A stretch of DNA of 34,844 nucleotides. Origin: Candidatus Atribacteria bacterium (GTDB taxonomy: Bacteria; Atribacterota; Atribacteria; Atribacterales; JASGLU01). The translations under genes were made by a program, and so were the position numbers. The stretch spans positions 1 through 34,844 of the forward strand of contig JASGLU010000017.1 of NCBI GenBank assembly GCA_030156825.1. Reading direction: 5' to 3'. Shown piece after piece: positions 16,939 to 23,682 of the stretch (the stretch's first letter is position 1; every line of letters starts with the position of its first letter). The notes below the pieces were generated by a model that was given only the letters and a program-made list of their open reading frames with translations, ran no database searches and was not told where the DNA came from.

Positions 16939-16966
16939 ATTATAGCTTTTTTGATATTTTACTCAA
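16939..16966 (-). promoter_or_regulatory. Sigma70-type promoter for the PsbP-like gene
   Basis: Read on the minus strand: TTGAGT (16966-16961), a 16-nt spacer, then a perfect TATAAT (16944-16939), 21 nt upstream of the ATG. It is the best -35/-10 pair in the window. Confidence 0.6.
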
Positions 16967-17047
16967 CCTTTCAAACGTAAAATCAATTCTTATAATAGTT
17001 TTTTTCAATCGTTACCTTCGGTTTTCGTAGTTAGACAAGCTATTTAG

Positions 17048-17096
17048 TTTTTAGTCTAAAAATATTTTTTGGCCAATCCCACAAAAAGGGTAAAAT
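17048..17096 (+). promoter_or_regulatory. Promoter and possible operator for the URO-D family gene
   Basis: TTGGCC (17069-17074), a 16-nt spacer and TAAAAT (17091-17096) lie 36 nt before the ATG at 17133. Just upstream is a small palindrome, TTTTTAG-T-CTAAAAA (17048-17062), which could be an operator or only an AT-rich coincidence. Confidence 0.35.
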
Positions 17097-17132
17097 ATAA
17101 AAGAAACTAATTAAGAAAGGGGATATAAAATT

Positions 17133-18395
17133 ATGACTTCTCGAGAACGAATGTTAGCAGCTCTTTCCCATCAAGAACCAGATAAACTTCCGCTGGATTT
17201 AGGTGCTACCATGATTACTGGAATTCATATTTCCAGTTTGTACAAGCTAAAAGTAGCTTTAGGTTTAATCCGTCCGGGAGAGGCAGTCAAAGTAATTGAC
17301 CCTTTCCAGATGCTGGGAGAAGTGGATGATGAATTGCGAAAAGTTTTAGGAATAGACACCGTTCCTCTTCTCCCTCTTTACAACTTCTATGGATTTAAAA
17401 ATGAAAACTGGAAACCATGGACTTTCTTCGATGGGACTCCAGTGCTTGTCCCTGGAAAATTTAACACTACTCCAGATAAAGAAGGTAATATTTATCAATA
17501 CCCTAAGGGAGATATCGCTCTTCCCCCCTCGGCTAAAATGCCTAAGGATGGCTTTTACCATGATGCTTTAATCCGGCAGAAGCCCTTTCGGGAAGAAGAG
17601 TTAAAAGTAGAAGACCAAGTAGAAGAGTACACTCTCCTCAGCGAAGAAGAGCTCAACTACTACCAAAGTGAGGCCCAACGCCTCTATGAGGAAACCGAGT
17701 ATTGTGTTGTATCAGGAGGAGTTCCAGGAATAAACTTGGGGGACATCGCTTATGTTCCTGGTCCTTCTTTGCCAAACCCGCGAGGGATCAGAGACGTGGA
17801 GGAGTGGTATATATCTCTTTTGACTCGCCAAGATTTTATTCGGGAAGTTTTTTCCCGAATGACCGACATTGGACTCCAGAATCTAAAACTATTCCACCAG
17901 GCAGTGGGAGAAAAAATCCAGGTGATAGTAGTATCGGGAACGGATTTTGGTTCTCAAAATGGTCCTTTTATCTCTCAGGAAGTGTATCGAAAACTGTTTA
18001 AACCTTTTCATCAAAAGATTAATAACTGGATCCATCAAAATACCAGCTGGAAAACTTTTATCCATACCTGTGGTTCAGTCTATGACCTTCTTTCTGATAT
18101 AAAGGAAGCCGGATTTGATATCTTAAATCCAGTGCAAATCTCGGCGGCTAAAATGAACCCCCAGGAATTAAAGGAAAACTTTGGAGCCCACTTCACTTTC
18201 TGGGGTGGAGGGGTTGATACCCAGAAGACTCTTCCTTTTGGGACACCAGACGAGGTGAGAGCAGAGGTTCGCCAATTGATAGAAACCTTCCGGCCAGAAG
18301 GAGGGTTTGTATTTGCTACCGTACATAATGTGCAAGCTAATATACCCGAAGAAAATCTGTTAGCCCTCTTTGAGACGGTAAACGAATACCGATAA
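17133..18395 (+). CDS. Uroporphyrinogen decarboxylase (URO-D) family protein, methyltransferase-like
   Basis: A 420-aa cytoplasmic protein of the URO-D/MtaA/CmuA superfamily. It starts MTSRERMLAALSHQEPDKLPLDLG, the usual opening of this family. The zinc-type pair is in FIHTCGS (H311, C313), followed by GFDILNPVQISAAKM and WGGGVDTQKTLPFGTPDEV. The third cysteine of true corrinoid methyltransferases is missing from the C-terminal block, which reads FATVHNVQANIPEENL. Such variants often lie in sugar or polyol loci with unknown substrates. It is not a haem gene by context. The LacI-type regulator that follows may act on it. The start has AAAGGGGA upstream. Confidence 0.85.
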   Translation: MTSRERMLAALSHQEPDKLPLDLGATMITGIHISSLYKLKVALGLIRPGEAVKVIDPFQMLGEVDDELRKVLGIDTVPLLPLYNFYGFKNENWKPWTFFDGTPVLVPGKFNTTPDKEGNIYQYPKGDIALPPSAKMPKDGFYHDALIRQKPFREEELKVEDQVEEYTLLSEEELNYYQSEAQRLYEETEYCVVSGGVPGINLGDIAYVPGPSLPNPRGIRDVEEWYISLLTRQDFIREVFSRMTDIGLQNLKLFHQAVGEKIQVIVVSGTDFGSQNGPFISQEVYRKLFKPFHQKINNWIHQNTSWKTFIHTCGSVYDLLSDIKEAGFDILNPVQISAAKMNPQELKENFGAHFTFWGGGVDTQKTLPFGTPDEVRAEVRQLIETFRPEGGFVFATVHNVQANIPEENLLALFETVNEYR

Positions 18396-18453
18396 GTTGG
18401 CGGTTTATACTAAGCAGGATTCTTAAAACCATGTTCGATTTGTGAAATGTGTG

Positions 18454-18494
18454 ACAGGCCTGGAGTAACGGCTTTCTTGTTACTCCAGGCCTGT
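18454..18494. terminator. Hairpin after the URO-D family gene
   Basis: A perfect 16-bp stem (18454-18469 against 18479-18494) with a 9-nt loop GGCTTTCTT, 58 nt after the stop at 18395. It is followed only by TTATGG, so termination is plausible but the T-run is weak. Confidence 0.5.
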
Positions 18495-18574
18495 TTATGG
18501 ATGAAAGACAAAAACACTAACCTGAGGGAGTGCATTCCCTTCCTCAGTCTTCTACATTGTATCTCTTTTCTATC

Positions 18575-18637
18575 ATGCCCGAAATTAGTAATCGGGCATC
18601 CAAAACGGCTTTTCACCTCTCTCTCCGAGAGAGAGGA
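18575..18637. repeat. Two small hairpins in a gene-free stretch
   Basis: ATGCCCGA (18575-18582) pairs with TCGGGCAT (18592-18599). A second palindrome is CCTCTCTCT-CCG-AGAGAGAGG (18617-18637). With the hairpin at 18454 and the structured repeat at 18640, they fill the 388-nt gap between 17133-18395 and the LacI-type gene. I see no gene in the gap; small open frames there lack ribosome sites. Confidence 0.55.
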
Positions 18638-18639
18638 TT

Positions 18640-18685
18640 CTGTTTTCATTGTCATCTGGTGCATCATGCAGTATGGGGGTAACAG
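18640..18685 (+). repeat. Structured repeat, copy 1 (shared 21-nt core)
   Basis: Positions 18642-18662 are identical over 21 nt to 32348-32368. In both copies the core ends in a small hairpin; here TGCA-TCA-TGCA (18660-18670). A closing stem is possible between CTGTT (18640-18644) and AACAG (18681-18685). The core begins GTTTTCATTGTC. It lies about 120 nt before the LacI-type gene, on the same strand. It may be a mobile palindromic repeat or a structured leader RNA. Confidence 0.55.
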
Positions 18686-18713
18686 CTCTTCTATCAATTG
18701 ACCAAAAATTTAT

Positions 18714-18743
18714 TTGCAATTTATGGCTAATATGTGTTAGTAT
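18714..18743 (+). promoter_or_regulatory. Candidate promoter of the LacI-type gene
   Basis: TTGCAA (18714-18719), an 18-nt spacer, then TAGTAT (18738-18743). The -10 touches the left edge of the palindromic operator at 18742, so a bound repressor would block the polymerase. Confidence 0.35.
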
Positions 18744-18778
18744 CTCCTTAACCGGTTTAGTAAACCGGTTAAGGAGAT
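18742..18778. promoter_or_regulatory. 37-bp palindromic operator covering the LacI-type ribosome site
   Basis: Two perfect 18-nt arms around a single G (18760). Each arm contains AACCGGTT, giving two LacI-type sites (TTAACCGGTTTA at 18748-18759 and TAAACCGGTTAA at 18761-18772) with the central CG common to operators of this family. The right arm ends AAGGAGAT, the ribosome binding site of the regulator that starts at 18784. Binding would autoregulate transcription; in mRNA the stem would also hide the ribosome site. Confidence 0.75.
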
Positions 18779-18783
18779 GGCCG

Positions 18784-19815
18784 ATGTTAACTATTACTGA
18801 AATTGCTCGGTTGGCTGGAGTTTCCAAAACTACAGTTTCTAACGTGCTAAATGGTCGATACAATCAGGTTGGAGAAAACACCCGGAAAAAAATTTTAAAA
18901 ATAATAGAGGAAAATGGTTACTTTCCTCGGCAAGCCGCCAGGACTTTAAAATCTAACCGCACAAAAACTATAGGGCTTCTTTTTCCTCATATCCCCCTGC
19001 GCTTGGTTTCCAGTTCCTTTTTCTTTCCCGGTTTTTTAACTGGAGTAGCAGAGGCCTGCCAGGACTTTAATTATCAGCTGTTAGTTACCACCAGTTGGAA
19101 AGATTGTGACACCGAGTTTCATTATGAGAACCTTCTTAAAAATAGAAGCGTGGATGGGTTAATCGTAAGTGATATTTTTTATAACGATCCCCGTTTCCCA
19201 ATTCTGCAAAAGTCGAAGATACCTTTTGTAAGCATTGGAAAGCCCGAAGGGAATGAAGTGGGGGGAATCTATTGGGTGGATCACCACCAGGAAAAGATTT
19301 CTGAAAAAGCAGTTAATTATCTGCTAAATCTCGGGCATCGAAATATTGTTTTTGTGAGTCTTTCTTCACACCGAGTCTACACCATGCAAAGATTAAAAGG
19401 CTATCAAAGAGCGCTTGCCAAGGCCTCCATTCCCTTTAGGGAAGAGTTGGTTTTATGTGAGGAGATGTGGGGGGAAGAAGCGGAAAGGAAAATTCTCTCT
19501 TTTTTGAAGAAGATTAACGATTTTACGGCTATTTTTGCCATAAGTAGTAATTTGACTCTGAGTTGTATTAAAGTCTTGGAGAAAATGGGTCTCAAGATCC
19601 CTCAAGGCATATCACTTTTGGGCAATATTGAAATTGAGGAAAATAGGTTTCTAGGGATTAATCTTTCGGGAATAAAAGTAAGACCTCAAGCTTTGGGTTG
19701 CGAGACCGCTAAAACCTTAATTCATTTAATAGAGGGAAAAGAAGTGGAAGCAGGAAAATATCTGAAGGCTAAATTGGTGAAAGGCGACTCTTGCGGTGCG
19801 TTGAGAGAGGTTTAA
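18784..19815 (+). CDS. LacI/GalR-family transcriptional regulator
   Basis: A 343-aa DNA-binding repressor or activator. The helix-turn-helix is at the very N-terminus (ITEIARLAGVSKTTVSNVLNGRY), followed by the hinge helix (YFPRQAARTLKSNRTKTIGLLFP) and a periplasmic-binding-protein-like effector domain (VDGLIVSDIF, YLLNLGHRNIVFVS, GISLLGNIEIE). The start is ATG 18784 with AAGGAG 7 nt before it; the open frame extends upstream to 18649 but that part is intergenic repeat. The effector is probably a sugar or related small molecule. The paired operators over its own start suggest autoregulation; the upstream URO-D gene is a possible further target, though no AACCGGTT site was seen at its promoter. 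Confidence 0.9.
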   Translation: MLTITEIARLAGVSKTTVSNVLNGRYNQVGENTRKKILKIIEENGYFPRQAARTLKSNRTKTIGLLFPHIPLRLVSSSFFFPGFLTGVAEACQDFNYQLLVTTSWKDCDTEFHYENLLKNRSVDGLIVSDIFYNDPRFPILQKSKIPFVSIGKPEGNEVGGIYWVDHHQEKISEKAVNYLLNLGHRNIVFVSLSSHRVYTMQRLKGYQRALAKASIPFREELVLCEEMWGEEAERKILSFLKKINDFTAIFAISSNLTLSCIKVLEKMGLKIPQGISLLGNIEIEENRFLGINLSGIKVRPQALGCETAKTLIHLIEGKEVEAGKYLKAKLVKGDSCGALREV

Positions 19816-19825
19816 TAAAATATAA

Positions 19826-20141
19826 AGATATTTATACAGAAGAAAATTTAAGAAAGATGGAGCTGAATGAGAGACAAATTAAAGCAGTTATGTATGTGAA
19901 AGAAAAAGGGAAGATTACAAACAAAGAATATCAGGAGATAAGTATAGTCACTAAGAAAACGGCGAGCAGAGATTTAGCGGAACTGGTTAGCATTGGACTG
20001 TTTAAAAAGCAAGGGACAACAGGAAAGGGTACTTTTTATGTTCTCGATAGACATAAAGGGGACAGAGGGGACATAAAGGGGACAAGTAAAAGAGGTGCAA
20101 TCCCAAATGAGGCAAAAAGCACGAATTATAAACAATTTTGA
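19826..20141 (+). pseudogene. C-terminal remnant of an AlbA_2-type ATP-binding/transcriptional regulator
   Basis: A frame open from 19791 encodes about 105 residues from YKDIYTEENLRKMELNERQ onward. This matches the C-terminal winged-helix of AlbA_2/Schlafen-like ATP-binding proteins (KGKITNKEYQEI, KKTASRDLAELVSIGLF, GTTGKGTFYVL). The family is about 400-500 aa, so the whole N-terminal part is missing; there is no start codon with a ribosome site at the junction just after lacI. The tail encodes an imperfect 20-bp tandem repeat (ACATAAAGGGGACA units at about 20050-20083). Downstream, GAGTTAT repeats occur at about 20150-20166. It is best read as debris left after a deletion. Confidence 0.7.
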
Positions 20142-20192
20142 ATTTTGAGTTATGAGTTATGAGTTAGTTTAGGGGAGATTGAGGAAGTTATT

Positions 20193-20362
20193 ATGATTAA
20201 GGCTGAAAAGATAGAAAAGTTACCAGAGGAGTGGGAGAGGGTAAGATTTAAAGACTACGTTTATTTTCAGGAAGAGCCTGGTTTAACTTCTGATTTGTTT
20301 GAAGGTAAAGAGGAAGGGATTCCATGTTTGAATATTAGGTGCATCCAAGAAAATAGGATTCT
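20193..20362 (+). pseudogene. N-terminal fragment of type I restriction specificity subunit (hsdS)
   Basis: About 57 residues remain: LPEEWERVRFKDYVYFQEEPGL and EEGIPCLNIRCIQENRI. This is the standard opening of an HsdS target-recognition domain, which would select DNA sites for a type I restriction-modification complex. A ribosome site (GAGGAA) and ATG are intact. At about 20363 the homology stops and sequence typical of an insertion element begins; the frame then runs to a stop at 20468 through that element. The remaining about 350 residues and the hsdR and hsdM partners are absent, so the gene is dead. Confidence 0.7.
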
Positions 20363-20540
20363 TGCGTATTTCGGCCACATCCGGACACCCATTCCGGTGA
20401 CATTCGGACAGTGTTTCGTAATTATCCGGACACCTTGTCGAGTTATTAAACTAACTGCTACCCTTTAATCATTCTGATTAAAGGGTAGCAAGCGATGAGG
20501 AGACTGGAAATGCTGAAAGCAAAAGAGTTTTTAACTTTCG
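20363..20540 (+). mobile_element. Left end of an IS21-like element, truncated
   Basis: From TG at 20363 the sequence carries three spaced CGGACA repeats (20382, 20405 and 20427), like the multiple terminal repeats of IS21-family ends. They are followed by a 15-bp hairpin (20456-20470 against 20476-20490). Then an ATG at 20495 begins MRRLEMLKAKEFLTF, resembling IstA transposase N-termini (ExLKAKEIL). The match stops after about 12 residues; the remaining frame to 20662 shows no transposase motifs, and istB is absent. The element disrupts hsdS and was itself deleted. The family call rests on pattern memory and needs a search. Confidence 0.55.
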
Positions 20541-20814
20541 CTCATTTTGAAGCCGTAAACCCAGTAAACATAGGTATTCATATTTTATTCTTCCCAAAGT
20601 GTAGTGGCAAAATAGCATATGCTAATTCAAAGAATGTAAATTTGATGCGGGTTTCAGCTAACTGAGATGTCAAAGTCAGGAAAAAATATCGTTCAATTAA
20701 TGTAGGGCTCGAGCTCATTATGACCTGGAAATAATGAAGGGATAGGAAAACCTGTTTTTATTCTGTTCTAATTCCTTAAAACCGGACTTCAAAAATCTGA
20801 GGAACGTCAGTAAA
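20541..20814. other. Gene-free stretch between IS remnant and pRiA4b-type gene
   Basis: No coding homology is seen. The region contains the palindrome GCTCGAGC (about 20708-20715), a weak hairpin CATTAT/ATAATG (about 20718-20738), and no convincing promoter or terminator. It is probably the scar of the deletion that removed most of the insertion element. Confidence 0.35.
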
Positions 20815-21396
20815 ATGTGTGTAAATCAGTTCAAGATTACTCTCAAAGGTATCAGACCACCAATCTGGCGGAGAATACAAGTACCAGAAACTTATACCTT
20901 TTGGGACTTACATATTGCTATCCAGGATGCTATGGGTTGGACAGACACTCATCTTCATGAATTTGAAATGGTATTCCCTTCTACAGGGGAGAAAGTGAGG
21001 ATAGGAGTTCCCAGCGAAGATGATGAGGCTTTTGGGCAAAAAATTATTCGCGAAGAAAAACAGAAGATTGCTAACTGGTTTTCTATAGAAAACCAGTTAG
21101 CAAATTATATTTATGATTTTGGAAATGACTGGGAACATAAAATAGAGTTAGAAAAAATACTTCCTCGAGATAAGGATGTCAAATATCCTGTATGCATAGC
21201 CGGTAAAAGAGCCTGTCCTCCTGAAGATTGTGGAGGTGTATGGGGGTATGAAGAATTTTTGGAGGCTATAAGAAATCCTGAGCATGAGGAACACAGCACA
21301 ATGTTAGAGTGGGTTGGCGGAGAGTTCGACTCTGAATATTTTGATCCCGAAGAAATTCTATTTGAAGACCCTGATGAATGTCGAAAATATTTATAG
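20815..21396 (+). CDS. pRiA4b ORF-3 family protein
   Basis: A 193-aa soluble acidic protein of the plasmid pRiA4b ORF-3-like family (PF07929). The hallmarks are all present: FKITLKGIRPPIWRRIQVP at the start, FWDLHIAIQDAMGWTDTHLHEF, YDFGNDWEHKIELE in the middle, and KRACPPEDCGGVWGYEEF, ending EWVGGEFDSEYFDPEE. The family is common on plasmids, transposons and in accessory regions; its biochemical role is not known. The conserved His, Cys and Asp suggest a metal site, but that is my inference. The ribosome site is weak (GAGG about 12 nt before ATG). It overlaps the next gene by 23 nt, so the two are probably co-translated. Confidence 0.88.
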   Translation: MCVNQFKITLKGIRPPIWRRIQVPETYTFWDLHIAIQDAMGWTDTHLHEFEMVFPSTGEKVRIGVPSEDDEAFGQKIIREEKQKIANWFSIENQLANYIYDFGNDWEHKIELEKILPRDKDVKYPVCIAGKRACPPEDCGGVWGYEEFLEAIRNPEHEEHSTMLEWVGGEFDSEYFDPEEILFEDPDECRKYL

Positions 21397-21772
21397 TAAT
21401 AACAATATAGACAATGGCAAAGAAGAGACGAGAGATTTCATAAAGGAAGCAGAGGAATTATTAGTTGATGCAGAGAATGACCTGAATAGGGGAGATTATA
21501 AGTCTTGTTTTTCGAAAAGTTATCAGGCTATGGTCTTTTCGCTGAAGGCATTACTGAACTTGCTCGAGAAACGTTTGGAGAAAACAGAAGCAGAAATGCT
21601 TAGCCGAGAAGTAGAAAACAAGTTTGAGGACATACATAACCAAATATTGCTCATAGGCCAGGAGACAGACTTCGCATCAAACGAGAAAAAAGTAAAAGAG
21701 TTTTTGAAAGTAGTAGGTGATTTTGTTCAAAATTTAAAGAATCGTTTTAAAACTTTCTCTTTTCCTGCTTGA
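21374..21772 (+). CDS. Small HEPN-like helical protein
   Basis: A 132-aa mostly helical protein. The start chosen is ATG 21374 (MNVENIYSNN), inside the end of the previous gene; an open frame extends to TTG 21314 but that part only mirrors the other frame. FIKEAEELLVDAENDLNRGDYKSCFSKSYQAMVFSLKALLNLL looks like the first two helices of a HEPN domain, a fold of RNases and nucleic-acid sensors. The catalytic R-x4-6-H motif is not visible, so it may be a non-catalytic HEPN. No nucleotidyltransferase (MNT) partner follows. Its partner, if any, is the pRiA4b-type protein. Family call moderate. Confidence 0.55.
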   Translation: MNVENIYSNNNIDNGKEETRDFIKEAEELLVDAENDLNRGDYKSCFSKSYQAMVFSLKALLNLLEKRLEKTEAEMLSREVENKFEDIHNQILLIGQETDFASNEKKVKEFLKVVGDFVQNLKNRFKTFSFPA

Positions 21773-21780
21773 TGGCTATA

Positions 21781-21789
21781 TGCTAAAAT
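21781..21789 (+). promoter_or_regulatory. Extended -10 promoter candidate for the ECF S component
   Basis: TGCTAAAAT (TGn plus TAAAAT) lies 37 nt before the ATG at 21827, with AAAGGAGG as ribosome site in between. No -35 is apparent. Confidence 0.35.
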
Positions 21790-21826
21790 AGTTAAGTAGA
21801 TGCGCTAAAAGGAGGTCAGGGCTAAA

Positions 21827-22324
21827 ATGAAAGAGCAAACTCGGACTTTAACTTATTCAGCTATGGCTACTGCATTAGTGGCAGTTGCTACCATGAGCTT
21901 GCAGATTCCCATTCCTCAGACTCGAGGATACATAAATCTGGGAGATACTTTAATCTTCGTTTTTGCCTTGCTCTGGGGAGCTCGGGTAGGAGCCATAGCC
22001 GGGGGATTAGGTTCTGCTCTGGCTGATATTTTAACCGGGTATGCTCATTGGGCTCCATTTACTCTAATAATTAAAGGAATAGAAGGTTTGTTGGTAGGCT
22101 TATCGAGAGAGAAAAAACCTCTTCAGCGATTGCTGTTTTTAGCCCTTGCTGGTTTAGAAATGGTAGGGGGATACTTTTTAGCCGGAACTTTACTTTATGG
22201 AGCAGGGGCAGCGTTAGTAGAAATTCCCGGAAACCTTGTGCAAGCGGGAAGCGCTGTTCTTTTATCCTCCCTTTTGGTGTATGCTGTCCGCAAAGCGGAA
22301 AAATCTATTGTTAACCATATTTAA
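21827..22324 (+). CDS. ECF transporter S component (vitamin uptake, PF07155-like)
   Basis: A 165-aa inner-membrane substrate-capture protein with five to six helices. The family signature is GYINLGDTLIFVFALLWG, then ARVGAIAGGLGSALADILTG, then YAHWAPFTLIIKGIEGLLVG. It binds a vitamin or precursor and works with a shared energizing module (EcfA, EcfA', EcfT), which is not in this window, so it is a group II, stand-alone type. The substrate cannot be read from the sequence. No riboswitch was recognised in the short leader, which contains three GCTAAAA repeats. Its stop overlaps the stop of the convergent mutase gene by 4 nt. Confidence 0.85.
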   Translation: MKEQTRTLTYSAMATALVAVATMSLQIPIPQTRGYINLGDTLIFVFALLWGARVGAIAGGLGSALADILTGYAHWAPFTLIIKGIEGLLVGLSREKKPLQRLLFLALAGLEMVGGYFLAGTLLYGAGAALVEIPGNLVQAGSAVLLSSLLVYAVRKAEKSIVNHI

Positions 22325-23682
22325 TTCCTTTCCTGGTCTATCTGGTAAAGGACTTCTTTTTCTACTTCGGGCAAAGACTGTAAAAAGCGGTGCACTAATC
22401 GGGGGATATCCTGATAGGTTTTCCCTTCAAAACGCAAAGTGTAAGCAGGTTCGGTCACCGATTTACGAATCATTGCCCATCCTTCTTCCCATTCCACTTT
22501 TATCCCATCCAGCCGGGATATTCTTCCTTCAGAAAGAGAACGCTCCAGAATAGAGAGCAAATTTTCTCTTCCTCGAGTGGTAATTCGGATATCGGGAGTA
22601 ACGTGAGGTTGAGGAAAAGTTTTTATTATTTGCGAAAGGGGGGCTGATTTTTGGGAAAGATGGTGCAAGAATAAAGCTGTTGCATACAGCCCGTCATCTC
22701 TTTTTAATTCTCGGAAAAAATAATGACCACTGATTTCTCCTGCCATAAAGGCGTTTTCCTGAAGGAGACGGTTTTTGATATAGGCATGTCCGGAACGCTC
22801 AGGGATAGGTATTCCCCCCAGTCTCTTTACTTCCTGGGGAACAATTTGAGAACATTTGAAGTCGTAAATAAATTTTTCTCCTGGAGAAAGGCAAGGTAAA
22901 AGATTACGAAGAAAAAAAATCATCCCTTCTTCTCCTGCTAATACTTTTCCTTCATCGTCTACAAAAACCACTCGATCTCCATCTCCGTCAAAAGCGATCC
23001 CCAAGTTGGCTTTCTCTTCTCTCACTTTTTGTGAGAGGACCTTTAAGTTACCTTTTTGAGAGGGGTTGGGAGAACGGTAAGGGAAGGCCCCATCTTTTTT
23101 ACAAAAAAGCGGGATTACTTCATAACCCAAATTCCTTAAAAAAAGAGGGGCAAGATCAGAATAACATCCACTACCACAATCTACTGCCACTCGTAAGGAA
23201 CGCGAAGGGGGAGGTGTCAGGGAAGAGATAAAATCGAGATACTCCTTATCCAGGTTTTGAAAAAACCGACTTCCTCCTTGGCCTGCTCGAAACTTTTTTT
23301 CTTCTACTTTTTTAGCCAGGTTGGAGATATCCTGAGGAGTAGGAGGAAGGTTACCCCAGGTGATTTTAAATCCGTTATACTCAGGAGGATTGTGAGAAGC
23401 AGTAACCATAATACCTCCTTCCCCTTTGAGTTTGTCTACGGCAAAATAAAAAAGAGGAGTGGGAACGATTCCTAAATCTACCACTTTAGCTTCACTTTCT
23501 AAAAGTCCCTTGATGAGTGCTTCTCGCAATAAAGGGGTACTTTCTCGCACATCTCCTCCGACTACTACGGTAGAAGCCAAAGGAAGTGACGAAGCAAAAG
23601 CTCTCCCAATGAGATAAGCTTTTTCTTCGTTGATTTCCCCAGGAAAAATTCCTCTGATATCGCAATCCTTAAAAATACTCAT
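22321..23682 (-). CDS. Phosphomannomutase/phosphoglucomutase (alpha-D-phosphohexomutase)
   Basis: Interconverts hexose 1- and 6-phosphates in the cytoplasm, feeding polysaccharide or glycan synthesis. At 453 aa it has the usual four domains. The phosphoserine loop is TASHNPP (S96), the metal loop DGDGDR (D232, D234, D236), the sugar loop GEISGHYF (E316, S318) and the phosphate loop RKSVTEPAYTLRFEG (from R406). The GEMSGH-type sugar loop favours mannose/glucose specificity over glucosamine. It starts directly after the stop of the epimerase gene on the same strand, so the two form an operon. Confidence 0.92.
   Translation of the reverse strand: MSIFKDCDIRGIFPGEINEEKAYLIGRAFASSLPLASTVVVGGDVRESTPLLREALIKGLLESEAKVVDLGIVPTPLFYFAVDKLKGEGGIMVTASHNPPEYNGFKITWGNLPPTPQDISNLAKKVEEKKFRAGQGGSRFFQNLDKEYLDFISSLTPPPSRSLRVAVDCGSGCYSDLAPLFLRNLGYEVIPLFCKKDGAFPYRSPNPSQKGNLKVLSQKVREEKANLGIAFDGDGDRVVFVDDEGKVLAGEEGMIFFLRNLLPCLSPGEKFIYDFKCSQIVPQEVKRLGGIPIPERSGHAYIKNRLLQENAFMAGEISGHYFFRELKRDDGLYATALFLHHLSQKSAPLSQIIKTFPQPHVTPDIRITTRGRENLLSILERSLSEGRISRLDGIKVEWEEGWAMIRKSVTEPAYTLRFEGKTYQDIPRLVHRFLQSLPEVEKEVLYQIDQERN

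Noticed and set aside
18447-18701. Open frames of 84-95 codons on both strands in the gap before lacI
   Set aside because: They read through hairpins and repeats, lack ribosome sites and have no recognisable motifs.
20040-20090. Short GGGGACA tandem units as a possible CRISPR or minisatellite
   Set aside because: Only two imperfect units, no spacers of equal length; it encodes the low-complexity tail of the AlbA_2-type remnant.
21773-21826. Riboswitch before the ECF S component
   Set aside because: The leader is only about 35 nt after the promoter and shows GCTAAAA repeats but no thiamine, riboflavin or cobalamin riboswitch motif.
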